A DNA stretch of 64,000 nt from Meira nashicola (taxonomy: Eukaryota; Basidiomycota; Exobasidiomycetes; Exobasidiales; Brachybasidiaceae), in NCBI GenBank assembly GCA_001600355.1, contig BCJU01000001.1, positions 1,385,178 through 1,449,177 of the forward strand, given 5' to 3'. Made by a program: the position numbers and the translations under genes. Of this stretch, positions 29,379 to 38,875 are shown piece after piece (position 1 is the first letter of the stretch; each line of letters begins with the position of its first letter). Under the pieces are notes generated by a model. That model had not been told where the DNA came from and searched no databases. It saw only the letters and a program-made list of their open reading frames with translations.

Positions 29379-31622
29379 ATGTGGGAAAACGCAAGGCTGT
29401 ACCTATCTCAATACTTTTATCCATATCGAATTCCCCTTAATCATGTTTGTTGGATAGCACTGCTTTCTCTTCCCTTCATCATTCAATATACTTCACCTGA
29501 AAAGATCACCATGATGGAGTGGTTCAAACGATCGGAATCATCGTCTATCGATGCAACGAAAACTTCTTTGGATGGACATGGCATTTTTGCAATCATTGTG
29601 TTTGCTATCGTAGCACTCATTTGTATTCAACCAATTCATGTTCCGATTCCATTCTTTATCTCCAAAAGAGCAAGATTGGTTAGAACGAAATTGTTTGGAT
29701 CGTACGATCATAATGGACATAGAGAAGAAGATATTGAACCTCCAGAAGCAACAGCAGCCCAGCCTGAAGGTCAATCTCCATCGGAAGCTTCGCAAATAAA
29801 GAAAGAAAAACGCAGCTATCTGGTATTCAACCACGTTTGGACTCCTGCAATCGGTATTCTCTTCTTACTGGCAACAAAGACGATCGGGGGTGAACAAATC
29901 AAGTTGGGTATCATTGGAGAAGAAGGTGTGGAGCCATACGATGTTTTGATCTTCTTTATCAGTTTGGCTTATATTGCAATCAGCTTAGATGCAACTGGTC
30001 TACTGCGTTATTTGGCTTTTCAAGTTTGTATCAAAGCAGGTAGTAATGGAATGGGTCTCTATTTCATCCTTTATGCTTTCTTTTGGACTTTGGGTGTTTT
30101 GGTCGGAAATGATCCAGTCATTCTTAGTGGAACGGCATTCTTGGTTTATCTCACTCGAGTTGCAGGTATTTCTCCACCTTCTGCGTGGATATGGGCGCAA
30201 TTTGTAGCAGCAAATGTATCAAGTGCCGTTTTGGTCTCTTCCAATCCAACAAATTTGGTCATTGCTAGCGGATTCAATATCTCTTTCCCAATTTATACCG
30301 CATACATGGTCCTTCCTGCTTTGGTATCTGCTCTAGCAGCTTTGGGTGCAATGCTTTTGTTCTTCCGCAATGAACCACCCACTTCTGCTGGAAAGAAGGG
30401 AGGAGATCTTTCTTCGGGAGGTGTTACAGGTTGGGCAAAATCCGTCTTCACCAAACAATCCATTTCAATGGGACGTCTACGGAATCGAGCAAAGTTACCA
30501 ACAACAAATGGTAATGATATTGCCATGCAAGACTTATCAAATGATACTCAAAACAGTGACTCACAAGATCAAGCTGATGAAGTGAAAGATTCTCGCACAA
30601 CACCAATCATCTATATTCCAAAGACCATCGTGCGACCAGATGTGGATCCAAAAGCAGCTCTTGTGGACCCGAAAGGTGCAATCTTTGCTAGCTGTATCAT
30701 GGCAGCAACTCTTATCACTGTGATTGTGACCAATGTTACAGGAGGTGCAAAAGTATACATGGTAGCCGCACCAGGAGCAGCAATTTGTTTGACGAGAGAT
30801 ATACTTTATGATTGGTATACTTGGAGATCATTCCGCAAGGAGGAACAAGCGAAGAAGGGAGATGTCATGGAAACTCAAGAAGGAGTTGCAGATGCACCTG
30901 CTTTGCCTGTCAACGGTGGAGAGCATACAGTGGAGGAAAGTACAACTGCAGCGGGTGAATCTAGGCGAGACAGCGTTGAAAAAGTTGCAACGCCAGACGG
31001 ACAACCAGCAAAAGCCGAATCAATCAAACAAGAAGCAAGCAAATCTCAACCAGTCTTTCATCGATTAATTGCATTCCATGGACAGTGTATGGAAGTTTTC
31101 CCAACGGTGACATATGTTGCTGCTCGATTGCCTTTTCCACTCCTACCTTTTGCATTCGGAATGTTTATCTTGGTTCAAAGTTTAGGTCATGTTGGATTCA
31201 TCAATATCCTCGCAGGTGGTTTAGGAAACGTTTGCGGTCATGGGTATATCGGTTGTTCGTTCTTCATATCTTTATTGGGTGTAATTCTTTGCAATTTAGG
31301 TGGAACGAACATCGGTGCAACAATTTTGCTCACACGTGCACTTCAATCGACTTATTTCCAGCAAAAGTTACCTGCCGAAGAAGCAACATTAATCTTACGA
31401 GCAGCAGCTTATTCTGTCGCTTTTGGTTCAAACGTTGGCGCACTTGGTGGTACATTTGCAGCCAGTTTGGCAGGATTACTTTGGCGTGACGGACTAAGAC
31501 AACGTGGAGTTTTGGTGACTAAATTGCAATTCCTTACTTGGTGTGCTGTTGTCATCATACCAGCAACAGTTGCCGGTGTGGCAATCTTGTTACCAGAAGT
31601 TCGTTATTTCCATCTTTCATAA
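29379..31622 (+). CDS. ArsB/NhaD-superfamily (ion transporter) membrane protein
   Basis: A 747-residue intron-free protein starting at MWENARLYLSQYF. Hydrophobic helices occupy about residues 20-40, 70-90, 145-165, 185-345, 435-475 and 580-745, with charged cytosolic-type loops at about 95-140, 350-425 and 490-570. NDPVILSGTAFLVYL, WIWAQFVAANVSSAVLVSSNPTNLVIASGF and NLGGTNIGATILLTRAL are the two re-entrant Asn/Gly/Thr-rich repeats typical of the ArsB/NhaD and citrate permease superfamily. Related fungal proteins are annotated as arsenite or anion permeases; the transported ion is not evident here. The three long charged loops may be regulatory. Confidence 0.8.
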   Translation: MWENARLYLSQYFYPYRIPLNHVCWIALLSLPFIIQYTSPEKITMMEWFKRSESSSIDATKTSLDGHGIFAIIVFAIVALICIQPIHVPIPFFISKRARLVRTKLFGSYDHNGHREEDIEPPEATAAQPEGQSPSEASQIKKEKRSYLVFNHVWTPAIGILFLLATKTIGGEQIKLGIIGEEGVEPYDVLIFFISLAYIAISLDATGLLRYLAFQVCIKAGSNGMGLYFILYAFFWTLGVLVGNDPVILSGTAFLVYLTRVAGISPPSAWIWAQFVAANVSSAVLVSSNPTNLVIASGFNISFPIYTAYMVLPALVSALAALGAMLLFFRNEPPTSAGKKGGDLSSGGVTGWAKSVFTKQSISMGRLRNRAKLPTTNGNDIAMQDLSNDTQNSDSQDQADEVKDSRTTPIIYIPKTIVRPDVDPKAALVDPKGAIFASCIMAATLITVIVTNVTGGAKVYMVAAPGAAICLTRDILYDWYTWRSFRKEEQAKKGDVMETQEGVADAPALPVNGGEHTVEESTTAAGESRRDSVEKVATPDGQPAKAESIKQEASKSQPVFHRLIAFHGQCMEVFPTVTYVAARLPFPLLPFAFGMFILVQSLGHVGFINILAGGLGNVCGHGYIGCSFFISLLGVILCNLGGTNIGATILLTRALQSTYFQQKLPAEEATLILRAAAYSVAFGSNVGALGGTFAASLAGLLWRDGLRQRGVLVTKLQFLTWCAVVIIPATVAGVAILLPEVRYFHLS

Positions 31623-31942
31623 TTCAATTGTAGTGTACTTTATATCATAATCGGATCACAGTCGTTCAGAAGTCCAATCGATTCACAAATGGCCAAAAAT
31701 GTCCCTTTGTTGGATTCACGGAAATAGCGAGAGCAGTGCCGCGCACAAAGGCCCAGCGCTGCAAACCCTTCATGCGTGTGTCTTCGAGCGTGTCACAAAT
31801 CTAATCACTTTTGGCAGATCGGTTTTTTTACGGCGCCGTACAATGCAATAAAGAATGCTGAGCAGTATTTAGAAGAACAAATTCAGAACTGTTTTAATGT
31901 TTTCTCACCACCAACTACATTGCACTGAGCATAGAAATCGCA
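31623..31942. other. Intergenic region at the start of the BTB gene array
   Basis: No gene seen. Around 31831-31865 it contains CGGCGCCGTAC and AATGCTGAGCA, pieces resembling the upstream repeats of BTB copies 3 and 4, consistent with a decayed copy of the same promoter. Confidence 0.4.
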
Positions 31943-32655
31943 ATGCCGGATCCTAGATCAAGTACGTCTTCGCTTCAGAAGGTCGGAAGCGCTACGGATC
32001 AACGATTTATTCGAAGTTTGCTCTGTCAAGGGGCAAGGTAATAAAGAGGAGCTAGAAATGATGGAGATGGACTCTGAGACTGTACTCGAGTTTTTAAGGT
32101 TATCAGCGGTGTCTTAGATGCATGTATATGGCCCATCGAGTGAGTATATGAAATGAAAAAGTGTAATATCTGACCACTGATAAATTTCTATAATCAAGTC
32201 AATCGGCAGATGTTATCGAGCTAGGCTATAAATACGGAGCTAATACTGCTATTGAGCGAGGATTAATGAAGTTTTGCCGTTCGTTCGTAAAAGAGACATT
32301 TAATTCTGAACCGATTGTTTCAAGATACGGCAAGGCAACAATTATAAAATTCATCAGTCTTTGGCGTCGAATGATCAATGAAGGTTTATTTGGATCTGCA
32401 GAAACCATGCAGTTTTACTTTTGGGCTATAGATAAGCTCTGGTCTACATGGTGTACCCGTTGCAACACAGAATCAAGTAAAGCTAGAATTTCAGATTTCA
32501 TCGATTACGAGAGCGGAAAATACTTCTCTGGTGATGATATTTGCGTAGCCTCAGTCTTCATTGATAATTTAAGGCAAGGTATGCATGATAAGGACTTAGA
32601 AAGACTCTTCAATCGTCTAAAGAAGGAGAAGCTCGAGAGTACACAAAAAAGTTAG
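31943..32655 (+). pseudogene. BTB-domain paralogue 1, N-terminal exon degraded
   Basis: The second exon is intact: after a CAG acceptor at about 32210 it reads through to 32655 with FISLWRRMINEGLFGSAET and ISDFIDYESGKYFSGDDIC, clearly matching BTB copies 2-4. The first exon, which should encode the BTB core, is broken: from the ATG at 31943 the frame stops within about 35 codons, and a recognisable VFKVISGVLDACIWPIE, matching the end of exon 1 in the paralogues, appears in another frame just before a GTGAGT donor. The RSDKVDFTI segment shared by the other copies is absent. This is best explained as a pseudogene, though a short protein starting at 32266 (129 residues) could still be made. Confidence 0.65.
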
Positions 32656-33040
32656 ACAAGTGTATAATAGTTTTTACTCCATCCTTTTTAAAATGATATA
32701 TCGTTCAGTAAATACTCTTGTACATGAGATGACTGCCTTATTGAAAAGTATCCTTAATTTAGCTTATTTCCTGTAGTTTGCAAGCTTGGAACATTTGAAA
32801 TTTTGTGATTGATCAAACGAAGGCAAAGTGTCAAATATTCTTTCTAAACGGCACGCTTACTTTACGCCTTTTCCGCTTTTACGGTGCCGCTTCCTTTTAG
32901 AACCACGATTGTTAAATAATTGCCTCTGTGCTGGCAATTGTTTCGACGGCTTAAAGCGGTATACATCTGAATACTCTTTTTATACTCCCTCCCTCCCTAT
33001 TATCATCTTCTTAATATTAATTCTTCTGAACAGTAGCAAG
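32656..33040. other. Intergenic region before BTB copy 2
   Basis: No gene supported. An open frame runs into BTB copy 2 from 32828, but its first part lacks similarity to the paralogues, so it is taken as leader. Confidence 0.4.
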
Positions 33041-33979
33041 ATGTCGGATTCCAATTCAAACAAAACATCTGATGATGGTATTGAAGATTCTATAGATTTA
33101 ATCGTCATACCTGTAAACGAGAAAAGATCTGATAAAGTAGATTTTACCATCGTTTACACTGACTCTAAAACAGATGAAAAGACATTTTACGGAGTTGAAA
33201 AACAATGTTTATGTGTTTGGTCAAAATTCTTTGCGGATTTATTCGAGCAAAGTCCTAATCAAGAAGGTGATAACGATTCCGAGAAAGATAATGATTCCAA
33301 AGGCACTATTGTACGCTCCGTTATAAAGAGAGAGAAGGAGGTCGAGATATTAAGTACCAATAAAGCTGTAATCCTCACCCTCTTACAACTTATGCATGGT
33401 ATAATTCCCACTACAGTTTGGACTATTGAGTAAGTTCGAGCTGATCTTAAGCGTTTTGAGTGATATTTATCCTGATTTTTTCTATTTATTATCATATTCT
33501 TCAGCCATTGTAGTGACGTTCTTGAAGCAGGAGTAAGATTCGAAATCGATCTTGCAATTTTTACTGCTTTAAGGCAATTTTATAAGTCAATCATTATGGA
33601 GACATTCTGCCTCGATAAAGTGATACCGATCAATTCACGCTACGGAAGAGGTATCGCTGTCAAGTTTATCAGCTTATGGATGCGAGGTGAAAATGGAGAT
33701 TTTGTCTTTCCTCCCGATGTTGCTCAAATGTACTTTTTGGTTAGCGCTGATATTCTTATTTCCTGCTATACCCGATGTGGTCTAGATATCGAGACAGCAA
33801 GTGCACTAGAATTTCTCGATTACGATTCTCATAAATATTTCACGTCTCAAGATATTTGTTTCTTTTTACTCTATATAAAAACGTTTGTCGAGGAAAATCG
33901 TTCTGGCAGAAAACGTTTACAAATAAAGACAGTACAAGAAATTCTAAAAAAAGAAAAGGAGGAGAGGAAGATCAAGTAA
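33041..33979 (+). CDS. BTB/POZ-domain protein, paralogue 2 of a tandem array
   Basis: Exons 33041-33429 and 33505-33979 join in phase 2 to 287 residues. Start MSDSNSNKTSDDG aligns with the MSD starts of copies 3 and 4. The BTB core begins at RSDKVDFTIVYTDSKTDEK, with GVEKQCLCVWSKFFADLFE as the usual hydrophobic Leu-x-x-x-S-x-F-F-x-x-x-F helix, ending in HGIIPTTVWTIE at the intron. The second exon holds a helical tail with FISLWMRGENGDFVF and FLDYDSHKYFTSQDICF. Fungal BTB proteins of this lone-domain type have no assigned function; BTB domains often dimerise or recruit Cullin-3. No zinc finger or Kelch repeat is present. It differs from copies 3 and 4 more than they do from each other. Confidence 0.78.
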
Positions 33980-34168
33980 TGTACTACCGCTACAATTCTT
34001 ACTTTACTTCTTAAAGAAGAAGAGATATAAAGTATAAAGGCCATTAAAGATCATTGACAATTCTTTACAAATAATTTGATGTAGTGAAATGATAAATAAT
34101 CCATAATAAAGAGGGTGAACACGGTATAAAGCATGGCTAACATATATGTAGCAGTGTAGAACACACAT

Positions 34169-34233
34169 TTTTTCGGCTCCGTATAATCCGCGTTTGATAA
34201 TTGAAATTAAGCGAGCGGAATGCTGAGCAAAAG
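34169..34233 (+). repeat. Duplicated promoter segment, copy A (before BTB copy 3)
   Basis: Begins TTTTTCGGCTCCGT, continues with CCGCGTTTGATAATTGAA and AAGCGAGCGG and ends TGCTGAGCAAAA. It is nearly identical to 35391-35454 before BTB copy 4, differing at only a few positions; the similarity resumes at TTTCTCTCCA just before both ATGs. Confidence 0.75.
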
Positions 34234-34304
34234 AAAAAAGCAGGTAAGCAAAGCTCTGTTTCTCTCCATCACCATCTTTCATCCTCTACTTTTCTACTCG
34301 CGAA

Positions 34305-35231
34305 ATGTCCGATCGACCGACTAAAAAGAATAAGTTTTTAAATCCTATTATGCTTGCTAGAGAAGAAACGATTCCAAAAAAGATGCCAAGAGATAAACAC
34401 AACCCTGAGAAGATCACAGAAGAGGGCGAAGGGCTTATAGAAGCTAGCTTAAATGCTATAACGATCGTAAATGAGGAAAGGTCAGACAAGGTTGATTTTA
34501 CCATCGTAGTAAACGAAATGTTTACGAAAACAAGGTTCGGCGTTGAAAAGTCGGCGCTATCATTGAATTCGACTTTTTTAAGAGAGATGTTCGATAAATG
34601 CTCTAAAGAGAATGATAAAAATGCAAAAACAGAAGGGTTTAGGATAATCGGTAGTACAAAAGACGTGGTTTTTAAAGCCCTACGAATTCTAAGCGGTATC
34701 GTTGATAAAGATGTATGGACAATTAATGAAAGTGTTGACTTGATTGATTTTGGTAAAAGGTACGGATGTGACATTATCGTCAATTGTGCTTTACAGAAGT
34801 TCTGTCCTGCTTTCTCAGATGAAGCATTAAGTAACTCACAAGTTTTCACTTCTCGTTACGGTTGCGCTGCTTTGATCGAATTTATTCGTCTTTGGCGTCG
34901 AATGCTACAAGGTGATTTGGTATGCTCTACAGAAACGTCAGCTATGTTTTTTTGGTGTATCAGAAATGTATGGTATTCTTGGTGTAATAAGTGTGATACA
35001 ACACCTGTTCAAGCTAGAATAACACATTTTATGACGCTTGAAACGTCTAAATATTTTGACGCATATGACATCTGCTTAACTTCTGAATACATTGAACACA
35101 TGAAAAGTAGCTTTTCATTCGCAAAAAACTTGGGTGAATTACTTCAATCGCTAGACAAGAAGCATCCAAGGAATACGGATGGAAATCCTTCATCGGATTC
35201 AAGTGGGGAAGTTACACAAGCTCCCTATTGA
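34305..35231 (+). CDS. BTB/POZ-domain protein, paralogue 3 (intron lost)
   Basis: A 308-residue single-exon gene. It has the array's landmarks: MSDRPTKKNK at the start, RSDKVDFTIVVNE, GVEKSALSLNSTFLREMFDK, then SGIVDKDVWTINESVDLIDFG, which runs straight across the place where copies 1, 2 and 4 are interrupted by an intron. The tail keeps FIRLWRRMLQGDLVCSTET, FWCIRNVWYSWC and FMTLETSKYFDAYDIC. It is the longest copy because of an inserted Lys/Glu-rich stretch after the start and a Ser/Asp tail. Function unknown, as for the other copies. Precise loss of the intron suggests a cDNA-mediated or gene-conversion event. Confidence 0.8.
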   Translation: MSDRPTKKNKFLNPIMLAREETIPKKMPRDKHNPEKITEEGEGLIEASLNAITIVNEERSDKVDFTIVVNEMFTKTRFGVEKSALSLNSTFLREMFDKCSKENDKNAKTEGFRIIGSTKDVVFKALRILSGIVDKDVWTINESVDLIDFGKRYGCDIIVNCALQKFCPAFSDEALSNSQVFTSRYGCAALIEFIRLWRRMLQGDLVCSTETSAMFFWCIRNVWYSWCNKCDTTPVQARITHFMTLETSKYFDAYDICLTSEYIEHMKSSFSFAKNLGELLQSLDKKHPRNTDGNPSSDSSGEVTQAPY

Positions 35232-35518
35232 CCTGGTTCAATACATTTCAGATTCATTTGTCTCTAGTAAAATAGGATTTCTAAGCTCATATCATAATCC
35301 ACAAGAATATCATTGACGACCCCTTGTAACGCATGTAGCATAAAGAAAACAATTCTTTTACGATTTTGACTCAATTACTGTAAAGCAGGCTTTTTCGGCT
35401 CCGTAACATCCGCGTTTGATAATTGAAGTTAAGCGAGCGGGGTGCTGAGCAAAAAATGTAGGCAACAATTTATGTTTCTCTCCACCACCATCTTTCATCT
35501 ATTTCATTCTTTTTCGCG
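35232..35518. promoter_or_regulatory. Promoter of BTB copy 4
   Basis: Contains the second copy of the duplicated upstream segment at 35391-35454 and a TTTCTCTCCA-rich leader directly before the ATG. Confidence 0.5.
35391..35454 (+). repeat. Duplicated promoter segment, copy B (before BTB copy 4)
   Basis: Near-identical partner of 34169-34233, located at the same distance from its start codon. It shows that copies 3 and 4 arose by duplication of gene plus promoter. Confidence 0.75.
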
Positions 35519-36394
35519 ATGTCCGATCGTCCCACAAAAAAGAGTAAAATAGTTAAGAGCTCTCCTTCGTTGTCTCTATCTCCGCCTCCAGTGAATCCGG
35601 CTCCAGAGGTGATTATTAATGGGGACAGGTCAGACAAAGTTGATTTTACCATCATAGTAAACGAAAAGTCCGTAAAGACGAGATATGGCGTAGAAAAGAA
35701 CTCGCTAGCATTGCATTCGACTTTTTTCAAACACTGGTTCGATGAATACTCTAAAAGATATAATGAAGTGATATCAAAAGAAGAATTTGAGATCAAAGAC
35801 GAATTTCCAAATAATGTCGTACGTCTGGCTCTAGGCATTTTGAGCGGTATTGTCGATAAAGAAGCATGGACGATCGAGTGAGTATAATTCATTGTACCTC
35901 TAAATGCTATGATACTGAAATTCGAATTTGAATATAGTGAAAGTGCCGGCGTAGTTGACTTTGGCCACAAATATTTTTCAAATTTCGTTGTTCAACATGG
36001 TCTGCAAAGATTTTGTCAAGCTTTTGCAAGCTATGCCGAAGCAAGCCCTTATACAATCCTCTTACCAAGTACTAGTTCAAAGCATCATTCTCGCTTCGGC
36101 TGTTCAGTTTTCATTAAGTTCGTCAGTCTCTGGCGTCGAATGCTGCAAGACGAGTTGTTTTACTCTCCCGAAATTCCAGATATGTATTTCTGGTGTATGG
36201 AAAGAGTTTGGCAATTATGGAGCAAGAATCAACCAGGAACACTCGCCAAAATCACAATCGAATCTTTTATCAATAAAGATACTCATACAAATTTCACTAG
36301 TCAAGACATTTGTGTTGCGACCAAATATCTTGAAATTGTGAGGAAGGGGTCTACAAAAGATTTAAGAGTAACTCTGAAAACGCTGTATCTTTAA
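35519..36394 (+). CDS. BTB/POZ-domain protein, paralogue 4
   Basis: Exons 35519-35877 and 35938-36394 join in phase 2 to 271 residues. The start MSDRPTKKSK is the same as in copy 3. A proline/serine-rich linker is followed by RSDKVDFTIIVNEKS, GVEKNSLALHSTFFKHWFDE and SGIVDKEAWTI at the end of exon 1. Exon 2 begins DESAGVVDFGHKYF and has FVSLWRRMLQDELFYSPEI and FINKDTHTNFTSQDIC. The intron lies exactly where it does in copies 1 and 2. Copy 4 is closest to copy 3 by eye. No function can be assigned beyond a BTB-type protein interaction role. Confidence 0.78.
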
Positions 36395-36526
36395 ATGTTT
36401 CGATGACAGTTTATAACAACGAAAAGAGCTTTCTTTCATGGCCATTCTCATCAAATTGTATCATAGATGTAACTTCGAAACTTCTGTAAAATAGCATTAG
36501 AATGACAAATATTTCAATGAAAATGT

Positions 36527-38875
36527 TCAAGAGCAACGTTTAAGTCCGAGACCTTGAGCGAGAATAGCTTGTTTGATAGTACTTGTTTCGATCGTGTAAG
36601 TTCTACTGTTTAACTTTGTTTCATGTCCAGCTCCACCTGCAAGGTACATCAACAATGGGTTCTTATTTTTGGGTAAATCATGTTGAAGTTCAGCTACCAT
36701 CTTAAAAGAATGACTTGGTGCAACTCTTGCATCTGCAGTAGTTGTGTAAAGTAAAACTGTTGGATATTCTTTGGTTTTATTGACGTTATGAAGTGGTGAA
36801 TATTTGATCAAATAATCAAAATCAGAAGGATCATTTGGATTTCCATATTCAGGATAATTTGCAGTACCCGAGGCTTCTAAAATATCAAATCGAAGCATAT
36901 CCAAAACACCACGTTCAACACATGCACCGCCGAATAAACCTTCAGGAGCTTGATTAGCTGCAACCATTGCCGTTGTACCTGATGCAGATCCTCCGTTTAC
37001 AACAATCTTTCCTGGAGCAGAAATCTTGTTCTCTACTGCATATTCTGCAAATGAAATAACATCATCGACTGTATTTTGTCTTTTTGCTTTCATGCCTTCT
37101 TCATGCCAATGTTCACCTCCATTTTCACCACCTCCTCTTGGACTTCCCCAAATCATTACACCGTTATAATTAATAATCCAATCAACATATTGTGATTTGT
37201 ATGTGGGTAAAATGTTATAACCGTATTGACCATAAGAATAAATCCATACAGGACTTGTGCCATTGAATGCTTGACCTTTTCGTGAGAATAAATAAAATGG
37301 TACCTTTGTTCCATCTTTACTTGTTGACCATCTTTGTTCAGAAGTGATAGTTGTAAGATCAACTCCACTCACGGTTGTATCAAAGATTTGTTCGGTTTTG
37401 AGTTTTCCATTGGGTAAAGTGAAACGATAAATTGTTTTTGGTTTATTGATTGTAGTTGTACTAAGGAAATATTCTGAATCGAATTGATCACATTTAAACA
37501 TTGTAACCGTGTCAAGTTGATCTGGTAAAACTTGTGCAAGTTGTTCTCCAGTAGAAAGATCGAATAAATAAATGTCATATTTTGCTTTTCGAACGTAATA
37601 CGTTAAAAGTTTATTTGTTTCAAAAACGGGCGACCAACCATCCATTGAGCCAATATCCATCAATGCATCAGATTTTTCGGGAATGACTGTATGATAATCC
37701 AACTTTTGAGTGAGTTCGGATAATTGAGACACTGTTCTTGCTTTGCTTTCATCTATTTCTACACTGATGACTTTGATATTTGGTGCGTTATCATCAGTTG
37801 CGAAATGAATCGTATTTCCTATACTTGAAAGATAATACATTTGAGCACTCATATCAGGTGCAATCGATTGCCATTTCATATTTCCAGAAATTGTTTGATT
37901 TAAAGAAGCGATATAAACTGTATTGTGAAAATCGACCCCTTTATATTTTGCAGCTACTAACCATTTTTGATCAGTTGATACAATAACATTCCAATATGCA
38001 AACGGATCATCTTTTGGAACACCAGCGATTGTTATATCTTGTTCATATTTATCACCAATTTTATGATATTTTATACTTGATCCTAAACCTTCAGTTGAAT
38101 CATCTGTCTTTTCTTCGGAATAAAAGAATCCAGTTTCACCTACCCACCAAACTCCTCCTCCAGCGCCATAAGGTAAAACATCATTCGGTAATCTTCCCGC
38201 TCCTCCTGCAACATTTCCAGATTCAAGAAAAGGTGAAGAAGTATTACGAACATAAGTTGTATACGTATCACCACCTCCATCATTGAAAATGTATGCCATC
38301 AAATTTCCACTAGGTGAAGCATCAAATTCTTTTACAGTTTGAGAACCATCTGAACTTAATAAATTTTCATTAAACCATTTATTGCCAGGTAAAGGATTAA
38401 AGTTATTCTTGTATGCGATTTGCATTTCTTCTTCTGTTGCGATATACCAAATAGGTCTTGCATCATCAGGTTGAGTTGCTCTGTAATAGTATCTTCTATT
38501 GTTCGAAGGACCGAAAGCAGTTGGTTGTTCAAGATCGATGAATTGATTAAGATTTTGAATAGATTTGAGAATTGAATCATAATCTTTGTTGGATTTCAAA
38601 TATGAATTTGATAATTTCATTTGTGCATCAATAAAATCTTTTACGTCTGTAGATCTATCCATGTCTGCTTCCAAGTAATTGTATGGATCGGGAACGGTCA
38701 CATTTCCATTCGCTCTTGCTGAACGATAAGAGAATGCTGTGTCTGTACGTCGAACGCTAGGATAAGTATCTTTTGAAGGGTCCCAATTGTTTGAAGTTCC
38801 AGCACTTGAACAATAATGCGCTTGACCAAAGGTGAACGAGAGGGTTAAGAGTAGGAATGAATATTTCAACATCAT
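36527..38875 (-). CDS. Secreted prolyl oligopeptidase (peptidase family S9A)
   Basis: A 782-residue intron-free protein. Residues 1-19 form a signal peptide (MMLKYSFLLLTLSFTFGQA), unusual for this largely cytosolic family. The N-terminal segment PDPYNYLEADMDRSTDVKDFIDAQ is the conserved S9A entry, followed by a beta-propeller (about 90-470) with RRYYYRATQPD. The catalytic domain has WGSPRGGGENGGEHWHEEG, the nucleophile block NGGSASGTTAMVAANQ (about residue 632), TTTADARVAPSHSFK with the aspartate, and GGAGHETK with the histidine. The nucleophile elbow reads GGSASG rather than the usual GGSNGG. It would cleave short peptides after proline outside the cell. The final residues RCS and a downstream gene-poor stretch show no anchor. 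Confidence 0.88.
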   Translation of the reverse strand: MMLKYSFLLLTLSFTFGQAHYCSSAGTSNNWDPSKDTYPSVRRTDTAFSYRSARANGNVTVPDPYNYLEADMDRSTDVKDFIDAQMKLSNSYLKSNKDYDSILKSIQNLNQFIDLEQPTAFGPSNNRRYYYRATQPDDARPIWYIATEEEMQIAYKNNFNPLPGNKWFNENLLSSDGSQTVKEFDASPSGNLMAYIFNDGGGDTYTTYVRNTSSPFLESGNVAGGAGRLPNDVLPYGAGGGVWWVGETGFFYSEEKTDDSTEGLGSSIKYHKIGDKYEQDITIAGVPKDDPFAYWNVIVSTDQKWLVAAKYKGVDFHNTVYIASLNQTISGNMKWQSIAPDMSAQMYYLSSIGNTIHFATDDNAPNIKVISVEIDESKARTVSQLSELTQKLDYHTVIPEKSDALMDIGSMDGWSPVFETNKLLTYYVRKAKYDIYLFDLSTGEQLAQVLPDQLDTVTMFKCDQFDSEYFLSTTTINKPKTIYRFTLPNGKLKTEQIFDTTVSGVDLTTITSEQRWSTSKDGTKVPFYLFSRKGQAFNGTSPVWIYSYGQYGYNILPTYKSQYVDWIINYNGVMIWGSPRGGGENGGEHWHEEGMKAKRQNTVDDVISFAEYAVENKISAPGKIVVNGGSASGTTAMVAANQAPEGLFGGACVERGVLDMLRFDILEASGTANYPEYGNPNDPSDFDYLIKYSPLHNVNKTKEYPTVLLYTTTADARVAPSHSFKMVAELQHDLPKNKNPLLMYLAGGAGHETKLNSRTYTIETSTIKQAILAQGLGLKRCS

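Noticed and set aside
16804..31622. Idea of a ubiquitin-themed gene cluster (Ntaq1, Lsb5, UCH, and further on Urm1 and Mga2)
   Set aside because: These are housekeeping genes with different orientations, separate promoters and unrelated neighbours; no shared promoter motif was seen. Chance adjacency is enough.
32828..33040. Upstream extension of BTB copy 2 by 71 residues
   Set aside because: The paralogues begin with MSD at the matching place, and the extension has leader-like composition.
34286..34849. 187-residue antisense frame over BTB copy 3
   Set aside because: It is the complementary shadow of a coding sequence with clear paralogues on the plus strand; the same antisense frame appears over copy 4 only because the sense sequences are similar.
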